A stretch of DNA of 28,736 bases from Lobulomyces angularis (GCA_027604685.1 JADHYX010000289.1:1-28736), one strand, 5' to 3'. Shown: positions 12,535 through 22,502, counted from the first letter of the stretch. Translations and numbers: made by a program. The notes: generated from the letters alone by a model not told the origin.

Positions 12535-12983
12535 ATGGATTTTAGTCATCTCAGCTATCAAGACCAACAAAAAATGGCCAACCTTATTCAAGAGAAACAG
12601 GTTAAAGATTTAATGGAGTTATATTCTGGCTTGGTGGATAGGTAAATTTCTTAACTATTCACTCTTTTACCAACTTTCTTTTAATTATAGATGCTTCTCT
12701 GAGTAATTTACTTTTAAATTAAATCAATACTTTAAAATTTTCTTTCTAATCACTACTCAAAATATTGACCAATTCTTTTTCTAGTTGTGTTAATGATTTT
12801 ACTTCAAAAGCATTGTCATCAAAGGAGGTAGGGAGATTTTTAAATGAAAAATTAATTTTAAATTATTAGGATAAGTGTGTGACTAAGTGCATTGATAAAT
12901 TTGTAAAACATAGTGAAAGAGTTGGAATCCGATTTGCTGAACAGAATGTATTGATGACAGAACAGATGCAAAAGAATAAATGA
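12535..12983 (+). CDS. TIM9: mitochondrial intermembrane-space chaperone Tim9
   Basis: Small Tim proteins of this type form a hexamer with Tim10 and escort hydrophobic precursors across the intermembrane space. Four exons (12535-12641, 12691-12702, 12785-12827, 12870-12983) give 91 residues. The twin CX3C motif is present as CFSDC and CVTKC, spaced as in the family. [14 protein letters not shown] precedes it, and [16 protein letters not shown] at the end is the Tim9 signature. Exon 2 is only 12 nt. With the split flanking codons it supplies the residues around CFSD, so without it the first CX3C motif is lost. The gene shares a 55-bp promoter region with URA3. Confidence 0.94.
12691..12702 (+). 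other. 12-nt micro-exon of TIM9
   Basis: The segment lies between TTATAG and GAGTAATT and reads A-TGC-TTC-TCT-GA. It completes an Arg codon upstream (AG+A) and an Asp codon downstream (GA+T), restoring the R-C-F-S-D-C run expected in Tim9. Skipping it keeps the frame (12 nt) but removes the first cysteine. Confidence 0.85.
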
Positions 12984-13412
12984 GGTGTTAAAAAAATTAT
13001 TTAATTCATATATTTAATTTTGTAATATTTAAATACATTTTTTCCACCATTTTGACATAATTATTCATTACATTTAAAAAAAATTTAATTTTAAATTTAT
13101 AATTGCAGTTGGTCCATTTTATACAAATTAAATATACATTTATTTTGATCTTTAAAGATTCATATTTCACTTCATATTGTTACAACGCTATCTTTAACAT
13201 AATCTGAATTATTTAATAAAAAAGCTATTCTTTTTTGAAATAACTTTTTTGATGTTATATTGCGAAATTTTAACAAAGCAATACCACATATATTCAATTT
13301 TATATTCAAACATATTTTAATTTTTTAATATTTTTTTAAAAAATTTTTTTTCAGTAACACAAATTTGTAGTGTTAGAAACATTGAAAAAATTTCAATTAA
13401 GTAATTTTGTAT
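12984..13412. other. intergenic, TIM9 3' side / kinase promoter side
   Basis: A 429-bp, extremely AT-rich stretch with T and A runs. No coding sequence or RNA is recognised. It must contain the TIM9 3' end and the start region of the kinase gene. Confidence 0.55.
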
Positions 13413-16400
13413 ATGAGTAATCCTAATCATAATTATCCCAGCAGTCGGTACTCAAGCCAATATCCTCACGTAACTTTTAACTTTATTAATTTTTTTCCTA
13501 ATTTTGAGACATTATTATTGATAACTTTAGAATTATTACGCTCAAGAAGTATACCTTTCCTTTTTTCTTTATTAAACTTCTTATTAGAATTACTATTCTC
13601 ATGGAGATGCGGCGCCGACACCTTCTGCACCAGGATATCCCGTAAACATTAAATAATTTTTAAGGTTAATTTGTTTCAATTTAGAATTATTACACTGCAA
13701 GTTCTCATAATGTAAGTTAGGTTTTTTTTTTATTAAATTTTCTTTTAGTATTATGGACATGGACAGCCTCCTTCTACTTACCCTGTATGTTTTTTCATTT
13801 TTTTATATTTATTAACTTTTTGTAGAATTATTACAACCGTCCTGAGGTAATTAATTATCCATTAATGTAAATTTTATTGTTATAGAATTATTACAACCAG
13901 ACTCCCACAAGCCTTAATGCTGGCCATCAACCATATAAACCTACTCCATACCCCGCCCCGCCAAACTCGATTTTGCCAGCACCACCGCTTTTTAATACTC
14001 GAAGAAAAAGTATTGATTCTATGGACATTGAATCCAATTCCTCTATTAAATCAATGTATGCAAATGTCTTTAGATATTTTAATTTGTTTTTTTTAAAAAG
14101 TGAAAATGTTGTGACACAGTTAGAGTCACCTCAATTGACCCAGAAAAAAAGCTTTAATTTGAATAAAAAACTACCTAGCGTTAGTAATCCCTTTATATAT
14201 AACTCTTCAACAATAAAACACACCGTAGATACCATAAATTCAAAACCCGAAGAAAAAATTTTAATTGAGAAAAACGGTATAATATTTTTATTTTATTATT
14301 AAAATTTTTAGAAAATGAAAAAAATTTAATATCAGATTGCAGCTTTGATAAGGTTAGAATTGCCTTTAATATGGATCATTATGAAAGAGGAGTTCAGTGT
14401 GGGGAAGGTAAATTATCTTTAATTGTCTCAAGAGAATTGTTAAATTCTTGAAATAGGCACTTATGGTAAAGTTTATAAAGCAAAGCATAAGTTGACGGGT
14501 CGGATTGTTGCATTGAAAAAAGTTTTGGTTGATACATCAAGTTCAAAGGAAGGGGTAATAATCTTTTTGAGAGGATTTTTTTATTTGTTTATTTTTTTTT
14601 TCAATTTAAATTAGTTTCCCATCACTTCGATTAGGGAGATAAGAATTTTGAATGCTACTAGACATAAAAATATCATTCAGTTAATGGAAATTATTTCAAT
14701 TAAAGATAAAGGTTAGGATTTTTTATGTTTAATTTTTAAATATTTTAAGATTCCCCTTCCATTCAAATGGTTTTTGAGTATATGGATCACGATTTAACTG
14801 GAATTTTAGCCAATAATGATTTAAAGTTGGAACCTCAACACATTAAGTGCTTACTGAAGCAAATGTTTGAAGGTTTAGACTTTCTACATAGCAAAGGGAT
14901 TATTCATCGTGACATGAAAGGCTCTAATCTGCTATTAAATTCGAAAGGAGAACTCAAATTGGCAGATTTTGGCCTTGCAAGAAACTTATTTAACGGTTCT
15001 GGTTGTGGCATTCAGAAAAAAGTTGATTTTACCAACAGAGTTATTACTTTGTGGTATAGATCTCCAGAGCTGTTATTGGGAGCCACTAATTATAAATTTG
15101 AAATAGATATTTGGAGTACAGGGTATAAATGTTAGGATGTAATTTTTTTAACTGCTTTTAGGTGCATTTTTTTGGAACTTTTCGATGGGGATGCACCTTT
15201 TAGAGGCACGAATGAAATTGAACAGCTAGATAAAATATTTAGGATTTGTGGTGTACCAACGAAAACGAACTGGCCAGAACACACGCAACTTCCTTGGTGG
15301 CAAATGATGAAACCTAAGCATCTTCATAATAGAATTATTAGATCATCGTATTCAAAAAAGCTTTCCCCGTACGCGTTAGATCTGTTAGATCACTTACTGC
15401 AATTGGACCCTAAACAGCGTCTTACTTGTAAACAAATTTTAGAGCATGAGTATTTTACACAAGAAACACCACTAGCCTGTCCTCTTTACATGTTTGATGA
15501 TATTCTTGTCATATTTAACCAATTATTACCTTAGGTTGCCTAAAATTGAGGGAGATTGGCATGAATATGAAAGTAAGCAACGACGCAGAATTGAGAGAAC
15601 ATCATCTCAACAGGAACAGCATGCTGGTGATTCCATCTCTCATTCACGGAGGGAGTCTTTTGAGCCATCTGCTAATTCGAGAAGAGAATCTTTCGAGCCC
15701 TCCGCAAATTCAAGAAGAGAGTCTTTCGAACCCTCCGCGAATTCAAGAAAAACCTCTTTTGAACATAATTCCAACTCCAGAAGAGGGTCGTATGATGAAA
15801 CTTTAACTTCTGATAACAATGCTACTTTTCAAATACCATCACTTGGCAGAGTGGCCTCACAGTCTTATGTTAAATCTACTTTTCTTCAGCAAAATCCTCA
15901 ATTTCAGAAACCATTACATTTACAAAAACCACCACCACCCCCACCACCTCGAAATCCTCGTAATAACAAATTTAATAATAAAAGGTAAATTAACCACTAA
16001 ATTTTTCTAGCACCACCGCCTCCGCCTTTAACTGGTGCAAAGAGAAGATTTGAGATGGTGGGTCGCGAAGACATCCAAAATCAAAAGATGATGGATCAGG
16101 AATTAGTAAAGAAGAATTCAGCAGCAACTTATTGCAAATATATTACAGCAGCTAGTTGTCAATTTGGGGAAAAATGTAAGTATAAGCATTACAGAGAACT
16201 GAAGGCAGAGGAAAAGGTTTCAATGAAACCTGGAGATGAAGCATTTTCAACTAAAAAAGCTCAAAAAGATAAAAGTGTGACATTGTTGGAAAATTCTAAG
16301 ATTAATGAAGTCTCACGAAGTAAAGACTTTGATGAAAAATTAACAAAGTTATTATCTTCCTCAGAGAAAGGTGCAGACCTACACGAAAAAATTGCCTTAA

Positions 16401-17935
16401 CCCCAACCAAAAAACCTATTGGCAGAAATTCGTTACCTTTCAGTAAATATTCACGTAGGGAATCACCGTCTACCGACAGCTTAAGCAGCTCGTGCACATC
16501 CGATTCCTCTCCTGCTAGTCGAGGTAGAAAGAGGAGTTACAGATCCTCTAGTTCTTCAGGCAGAAGTTCTTCAAGGAGTACGTCAAGACAACGACGCAGT
16601 GGTTACTATCGCAGATCAACTACCACTTTATTTCGCAGGTCTAGATCAAGGAGCCCACCGGACAGCCGGTATAGAAGAGATTATGACCATGGAAGAGATA
16701 GAGTAAGAGACAGATATGGTAGCAGTAGAGGTATATACCCTAGACCAAGGTCAAGAGACCGATATTCTCAAATAAGCTATCTTGATACCCGAGACAGATA
16801 CCCAGAATGTACATTTATCATTTATATTCTTTTTATAAATTTTTTTTTAGCAAGGAGAGAAAATAAAGATTGGAAAACAATTCCTCGAAGAGAAAGGTCA
16901 CCGGTTTCGTCTTCCAGAGGTCGATCACCTCCTCGGTACAGGAGTGAATATAGTAATAGTCGAAGTGATTATGATCGAGATAGAAGAAGTAGAAAAAAAA
17001 GCGATTCCCCTCCTAGTAAACGAGAGAGATCATCTGTGAAGAATGAGAACGGTGATTACGATCAGAAAATTAAAATCGAGGAGAAAGTGAGTGCTAGAAA
17101 TGATGGAAAGGATTCTACTTACGATTCTAAAATAGATGACGTTGCAAATAAATCATTCAAAGAACGTGAAATATTCCCTGACGTTAAATTAGCTGCCTTA
17201 TCGAATTCAAATAAATCGGAATCCTCTGAATTTGCTATTAAATATGAAATTCCTGAATCTAACAAACATGCATTAGATTTTGATATGGAAAAACAAATAA
17301 CCTCAAAATCTGTGAGACACGGTGAATCAGAAGCATCTAAAAACGATAAACCTGGATCTAAAGATTCGAGCACCCTTTCTGCTGGGCAGAAAACATTTGA
17401 AATGGATTTGGTGGATTCAAAAGTTATTGTTGACAGTAATTCCTTAAAAAAATCTGTTAGTAAAGAGCTCAAAGAAAAAACTAGCGAAGATAATCATTTA
17501 GCAGTTATTGACGAGGATGAGGAGATTATTGAAGAGATCGGAGGCAATGTGGTACCATTGTACGCAGCCGAAAAATATCACAGCGAAAGAGAAGATATAC
17601 CTTCGAATAACAATATTACTGTATCTGCAGCATCTCATTTTGAATACAGTAATGAAATGAAAAAACATGCTTTTATTCTTGTTAGTTCTGATGACGAAGA
17701 GGAAATTATTGAAGAAGAAGTTGGAGGTGAAATCATTCCTCTATTAAAGGAAAATGATTCTAATTGTCTTCTTTCCAATAAGCAGCAAATGTCACATGCG
17801 AAGTCCGATTTAGAATTTGATAACATTACAATAAGAAAGGAAAATATTATTAATACACATAATGAATTTGTGAAAATCAAGGTTTGTCAAGGAAATTTGT
17901 TTCAGAATAATAAAAGACACTTGCTTTTTCCTTAA
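13413..17935 (+). CDS. CTK1/CDK12-type kinase with CCCH finger and RS-rich tail
   Basis: Predicted to phosphorylate the RNA polymerase II C-terminal domain and support elongation and RNA processing. Sixteen exons join to 1286 residues: 13413-13469, 13531-13548, 13588-13641, 13685-13711, 13749-13784, 13826-13846, 13886-14055, 14101-14276, 14312-14407, 14457-14554, 14615-14711, 14750-15122, 15162-15491, 15535-15959, 16011-16808, 16851-17935. Residues 1-~110 are Tyr/Asn/Pro-rich. The kinase domain (about 214-505) has GEGTYGKV (217-224), ATP Lys239, PITSIRE (253-259), HRDMKGSN (HRD 336-338) and DFG (356-358), all active-site residues intact. [13 protein letters not shown] closes it, as in Ctk1. 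Then come five 11-residue RRxS repeats, poly-Pro, a CX7CX5CX3H zinc finger (Cys701, 709, 715, His719), an Arg/Ser-rich region and an acidic tail. The join at 15960-16010 is predicted. The alternative is two genes, with a stop at 15986 and a start at 16055. Confidence 0.85.
13531..13885 (+). other. array of phase-0 NYY mini-exons
   Basis: Five consecutive exons of 18, 54, 27, 36 and 21 nt (13531-13548, 13588-13641, 13685-13711, 13749-13784, 13826-13846) are separated by introns of 37-43 nt. The long exon that follows at 13886 starts the same way. Four of the five, and the following exon, begin AATTAT or AATTAC then TAC or TAT directly after the acceptor AG, encoding Asn-Tyr-Tyr. The exception at 13749 begins TATTATGGA (Tyr-Tyr-Gly). 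Every junction is phase 0. Confidence 0.8.
15644..15808 (+). repeat. five 33-bp repeats encoding RRxS units
   Basis: In-frame units start at 15644, 15677, 15710, 15743 and 15776. The first three encode [11 protein letters not shown] with different synonymous codons. The fourth ([11 protein letters not shown]) and the fifth ([11 protein letters not shown]) have diverged. Each carries a basic-basic-x-Ser core, the consensus of basophilic kinases of the PKA type. It lies between the kinase domain and the poly-Pro stretch. Confidence 0.9.
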
Positions 17936-19103
17936 GTGTAATCTAGTAAATATTATTATAATATGTAAGATTTTGAACTAAAGATGTTAATTAATTAATC
18001 TAGTTTTATTGTTTTAGCAATACCATTCTGCACTAATGATCTGTCTATTGTCGTTTTATACGCATAAAAAACAATTAAAAATATGTTTTTTAGTTTATAG
18101 AGAAGAAAGTGATAGTTTTTGTTTATATAAATTTTTTAGTCTGATAAGTTCTTTTTGTAAATGAATTTTCATTTTTAATTTTTTTTGCATAGGTATTTTA
18201 CCTCACAAATCAAAAAAAGGGTTGCTGAAAGCTTAAATGCTACTGAGTTTAAAATTCTTGATTTGAACGAGTGATTGGAAAAACCATTTTTTACAATTGT
18301 ACGATACTGATTTTTTTTTAAATTAATTCTGAAAAAAAAAAAATTTAATTCAATTTATGAAAGAGAATAAAAGATGAAAATTAAAAAAAAAATTAAAAAA
18401 GAATTTGAAGTTGTTGATGTAAAAAAAAAAAAAAATAAAAAAGGTTTGATTTTGTCAATAACCTAAAAGGTATATTTTATCTATAAAAATAAAAAAATAA
18501 AAAAAGTTAATAAAAAAAAATAGATCGAAGTTTTTGTTTGAAAAATTAAATAGAAAATGTATCAAAGGAAATAAAGATTTTAAAAAAAAAAGATAATTTT
18601 TAAATTTTTTTTTTTTTAATAGATGTAAAAAAAAAGAGGAAATTTACTCTCAAAAATTAAAAAAAAATTGGATAGATCTCCCCTCTATTTTAGTTTAAAA
18701 CAACAGAAGGTATTTTAAAAATTCCTCGCTACACCAGAGTTGCTTGATGTTCCCAACTATGATGTAAGTACTACTTTAAGAAAATTTCTTAAGTTATAGT
18801 TGAATTGTAAATACTCTTAATTCTTATTTTTTTTTTTCCTGACTTAACTCCAATCTTTGACTTCAAACTCGTTGTTATATAACTTGAAGAGGTGTTTCCA
18901 ACAATGGTTTTTGAAAAAAAAGTTTCTTACTTGAAAACTCAAAATGTAAAATGTACAGCTTTAACAGTCAGTTGTTCTACCTTTGACAGTAAATTTAATT
19001 TTAGTTACTCATCAGTTTTAAATTCTATACTTCTAATAAAAAAAAAAATTTCAAATTTTTTTTTTACTTACTTTTACTATTGGAAAAATTGAATTAAGAC
19101 AAA
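17936..19103. other. 1.17-kb stretch without a supported gene
   Basis: Very AT-rich, with many A and T runs. Some short pieces look coding-like but I could not join them into a gene: an open stretch ending at the TGA near 18272 (reads TSQIKKRVAESLNATEF), one near 18735-18762 followed by a GTAAGT donor (ATPELLDVPNYD), and one of about 45 codons from 18892 (FPTMVFEKKVSYLKTQNV). It could be a fast-evolving multi-exon gene, a decayed gene or chance. Confidence 0.4.
18754..18802. other. nested inverted repeat
   Basis: CAACTAT (18754-18760) pairs with ATAGTTG (18796-18802). Inside it, TTAAGAAA (18776-18783) pairs with TTTCTTAA (18785-18792) around a single base. A short cruciform or RNA hairpin is possible. 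No known RNA family is recognised. Confidence 0.4.
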
Positions 19104-20322
19104 ATGAAAAGAATAAAGGAAGTTGGTGAAAATTTTTATAATATAAGAGCTCCTTTTAAGATATTTGGATTAATGTAAAAAAATATTTTTTGTCAAATAT
19201 AACTTTTTGAAAGAAATTGATCAAACACTTAAAAAATAACATATAACAATAAATTTCATTTTTTTTTTTTTTACAAAAAAAAGAGATGTTGGAACTCACA
19301 TGTCAATTATAAAAACAAAAAATGGTAAATTTATTTGTATTGATGCGGTAGAGGTGACTGGAGATCTGAAAGGTGAACTGGATGCGCTAACAGACAACGG
19401 AAAATTAATAGAATCCGTCATAGCAACACATCCCTTCCACACTTTATCATTTAAACAATTTTATCAATTATATCCATCTCCAAAATATTTTGGCACTCCC
19501 AGACACTTGAAAATTTTAAGTGAAGATGTTAAGTGGGAAGGGGAACTGCTTACAGAAAAGTCATTAAAACAATTTGAACCCGATTTACAACTTCAAATAC
19601 CTGAAGTTTGTTTTTTTTTTGAAGTTATGCACACATTAACATTTTTTGAAATGTATTTTTTTATGTTTAGGGAACAGAATACGTTGATCCAAAACCATCA
19701 AAAATTAATCATTTATGTGGGATTTTTGTTTTTCATCCGTTATCTAAAACTATTCACAACAGTAAGTATAAAAAAAAATAAACTATTTGTTTCCAATAAG
19801 AAAAATTAAATTATAAATTATATCTGTTTAGATGATACTTTAATGGTTTCTGAAAAACCAAATTTTTTATACAGTTTATATGCGAAAGATGGAGAAGTTA
19901 AATTCCATTCAAGTATTAGTGGACCTGGTAAGACAAAAAAATATTTAATTTTATTTTTCTTTTTTTAAGGATTATATCCTACAAAAGAAGCACCTTTGCA
20001 ATTTAAAAAATTTATAGAAAGGGTAATAAAAGACTGGTACATTATAATAAAAAAAAAATAAAAAAATAATAATAATAATAGCAAATTAATTTTTATTTTT
20101 AATGATATTTTAAAAAGGGATTTTGATAACATATGCAGGTACATTGATTTTTAAAAATTAAATTCTTAACGTCAATAAATCAATTAAAATGAATTTACAT
20201 TTGTTAGTGCACATAATGGCAATTTAATTGGTGGTGCAAAAAAGGCCTTAAGTGAAACACTTAAATCGTATACTCCATTTTTGGAAAATTTGAGTAAAAA
20301 AAACTCTGGTGAAAAACTTTAA
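19104..20322 (+). CDS. DUF4336 / metallo-beta-lactamase-like protein
   Basis: Seven exons (19104-19174, 19284-19605, 19671-19761, 19832-19927, 19970-20036, 20118-20138, 20208-20322) join to 260 residues. It resembles a conserved protist and fungal group related to the metallo-beta-lactamase fold. Recognisable pieces are IRAPFKIFGLIDVGTHMSI, GKFICIDAVEV, LTDNGKLIESVIATHPFHTL, YPSPKYFGTPRHLK and a late CSAHNGNLIGGA. The classical HxHxDH zinc signature is not there. At that position it has THPFHT, so hydrolase activity is uncertain. The final His of SAHNG is in place. Intron 1 (109 bp) is unusually long for this window and exon 6 is only 21 nt. The start was chosen because MKRIKEVGENFYNI reads directly into the conserved FKIF motif. 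Function unknown. Confidence 0.72.
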
Positions 20323-20517
20323 ACTTCATTTTTATTTTTGTGTTATTTTTATTTTGTAAAAAAACAATAAAAAAAAAATTTATGTAAATTATGTAAATGA
20401 AATAAATATTTTATTTTTTTAATTAGTTAAAAAAAAAAAAAAAAATCTAATCTTGAATCAAAATAATATAATAATAAATTATGTTAAAAAAAAAAGGGAA
20501 ATTTAAAAGGCTCAAAA

Positions 20518-21981
20518 TTAATACAAATAGTGAAGAAGAAAAGTACATAAAAGTAAAAGCAAAGTTTTTTCCCCAATGCCTCTAACTCCTGAACTAGGAG
20601 GACTTTCGGCATTTGCTTTATTCAAAGGGCCACCTCTGTTTGCCAAAGCTAATCCGATTTGTTTTTTTTCATAATCAAACACAGTATAAAATTTCCTAAA
20701 AACAAAAAAAAAAAAAAAAAAATACAATTATTTTTTTTTATTTATTTATTTACTTACCTTAAAAACAAATTACCCAACAAAATTGTGTCCTGAAATTGAG
20801 TATCTGAATTATCAAAGATGCCTATAAAACAAAGAATTTGCTTTTCATCAAAACTTAATGCATATTCATAAGGGGTTAATTCAAAAGTGGCCTCATTTTT
20901 TACAGATGCATCATCAGTAAAAAAAGTAAAGGTTAAGTTTGGTAGTTGACTTAATTTTGAACATTCAATTTCGTATCTATTTGAATTAATGTTAAAGGTT
21001 GAATTTATTTCTAGACTTAAATTTTGTGCCAATTCCTTAGGGAAATACGACACACTTTCTCCAGTGGCAAAAATAGCTGATGCGTTAACATTGATATTAG
21101 TATTAAAATTTATTTCAGTTTTTCCTAAATTCAACTTTCGTAGTCCTACTGACCACAAATATTCCACTTTAGTAGGTAAATTTGGCATAACAGCAGCCGG
21201 CGATAATGTAATGGATTGATGTGGAATCCTTTACAAAATTCCAATTAAACTATTTAAACAAAAACTTTTATACCATGTAATTGGACCAGAATATTTTGTA
21301 GAATCCATATTTCCAAAGTTCACTTCTCCATTAACATCAGTAAAATCAACAAAGTAGGATACAGTAGGGTTACTTAAAACTTTTTTTTCAATCAATTGAT
21401 CCATAAAACTTCTAGCAAAAGTTTTTGTGCCGTTGTTCCAGAGATCGCTTGGAGTGAATCCCAATCCTATTAATCCATTGAAATTGTTACTCACTGATAA
21501 GTTAACAGTTGTGGCATGAATAAACTGTATTGATGAATCTGACAAATTTAAACTTGAATTTACCAAATTAAATTTATCCTCAGCAATAGTTCCATTGATA
21601 GTAATTGCATTATTAACATCCAACATCGAGGCCAAAATGTTTGTATTATTGAAGGTAGAACTAAATTGGGGTTTGAATTGATTTTCCATTCCTTCCATAG
21701 AATTAATCCAAAGCCTGTATGAACCAGTTTCAAATTGTAACTTTAAAGGTTGACCAGGAGTTCCTAAAGAGAAAGTTAAGAAATGGAAAAAAACTAGTAG
21801 AGCAAGTACCTATATTAATTAGTGCAAAAAATTCTAGCAGCGTAGATTTTGATTCATTTTTGATGGGAACAGCGGATATCTGGTTGTTGAGGGTATTTGA
21901 GTTGAGTTGGATTGGCAAGACAAAGTCTGCAGCAGCGAATGTGATTAAAGTTGCAAAATTAAGTAGATGCAGTTGCTTCAT
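20518..21981 (-). pseudogene. aspartic-protease homologue lacking both catalytic Asp (pseudoenzyme, ORF intact)
   Basis: Four exons (21810-21981, 21274-21763, 20758-21228, 20518-20695) give an intact 436-residue frame. It begins with a signal peptide (MKQLHLLNFATLITFAAA) and ends in a Ser/Gly stretch followed by a hydrophobic TLLLLLCTFLLHYLY, the layout of a GPI-anchored yapsin-like protein. Pepsin-family landmarks are clear: INIGTPGQPLKLQF, GLIGLGF, a late LLGNLFLRKFYTVFDYEKKQIGLA. At the first active-site motif, however, it reads FETGSYRLWI (Glu69 for Asp), and at the second AIFATGES (Ala275 for Asp). The flap Tyr also seems absent. It is therefore predicted to be catalytically dead, perhaps a surface binding protein. 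The type 'pseudogene' is used only because the enzyme is broken; the frame and splice sites look functional. Many Asn-x-Ser/Thr sites suggest N-glycosylation. Confidence 0.85.
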
Positions 21982-22502
21982 TTGAAAGAAAATGTTGTAA
22001 AAAAAAAAGTAGAAGAGACTGCAGCAAAAATGCAGAAGATTTTAAGAAAGAAGTGATATTTTTAAATTGCTGTAAAAGCCCCGTTAAGGTTTTCATTAAA
22101 CGCTGCCAAAAAAGCGCCTTAAACATTACACCAAAAGCATCTTCAGTGGAAATAAATGTATTAAAAAGCGGAATAAGGACTTTTTAATCAAAAACTACAA
22201 TCATCATGCAATATCAGAGCTTTTGCATACTATAATTATCTATCTGTTACGATTTAGTAATATTCATCTTCAGGAGATAGAAATGTATTAAAGTTTATGA
22301 AGGTTTTTTATTCATAACCACATTCAATCGATCATGCGATATGTCAGGACTAATGTAGACTATGTAAATAGTTTATAAATCTATTTTTAATAACTATCTT
22401 CAAAAGAAATTTACTCAACATTTAAAAAATGTATATTATGTTAGTTAAAAATAAATTAAACATTAATTTTTTTGGTTTCTCAATTAGGTTCTTTTTACCC
22501 AA
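21982..22502. other. intergenic, upstream of the aspartic-protease homologue
   Basis: A 521-bp stretch with fewer homopolymers than other gaps. Most of it is taken up by the imperfect tandem repeats at 22138-22480. No gene is recognised. Confidence 0.6.
22138..22480. repeat. imperfect tandem repeat, period ~127-130 bp
   Basis: Copies start at 22138, 22265 and 22395 with [CT]ATCTTCA. Copies 1 and 2 share AAATGTATTAAA about 15 bp in, an AATC...ATCATGC[AG]ATAT block about 70 bp in, and ACTAT about 95 bp in. The third copy is much more diverged. The repeats lie upstream of the minus-strand protease homologue and beyond the stop of the RRM gene. Confidence 0.6.

Noticed and set aside
13407..13412. 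Upstream start two codons before 13413
   Set aside because: It would need a TTG start; the ATG at 13413 is the first normal start and leads directly into the exon array.
16055..17935. Independent gene starting at the ATG at 16055
   Set aside because: The open frame extends upstream of this ATG to a good acceptor (16009-16010) and joins the kinase frame with poly-Pro on both sides. Kept as the alternative model, not the preferred one.
18187..18275. BolA-like fragment (SQIKKRVAESLNATEFKILDLNE)
   Set aside because: The start resembles the first helix of BolA, but no downstream Gly-Cys-G,-SDKF or HR-x-VN exon could be found in the right order.
18841..18885. Start of a Rab-type GTPase (FDFKLVVI)
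   Set aside because: No P-loop GxxxxGK follows on any frame or after any plausible splice.
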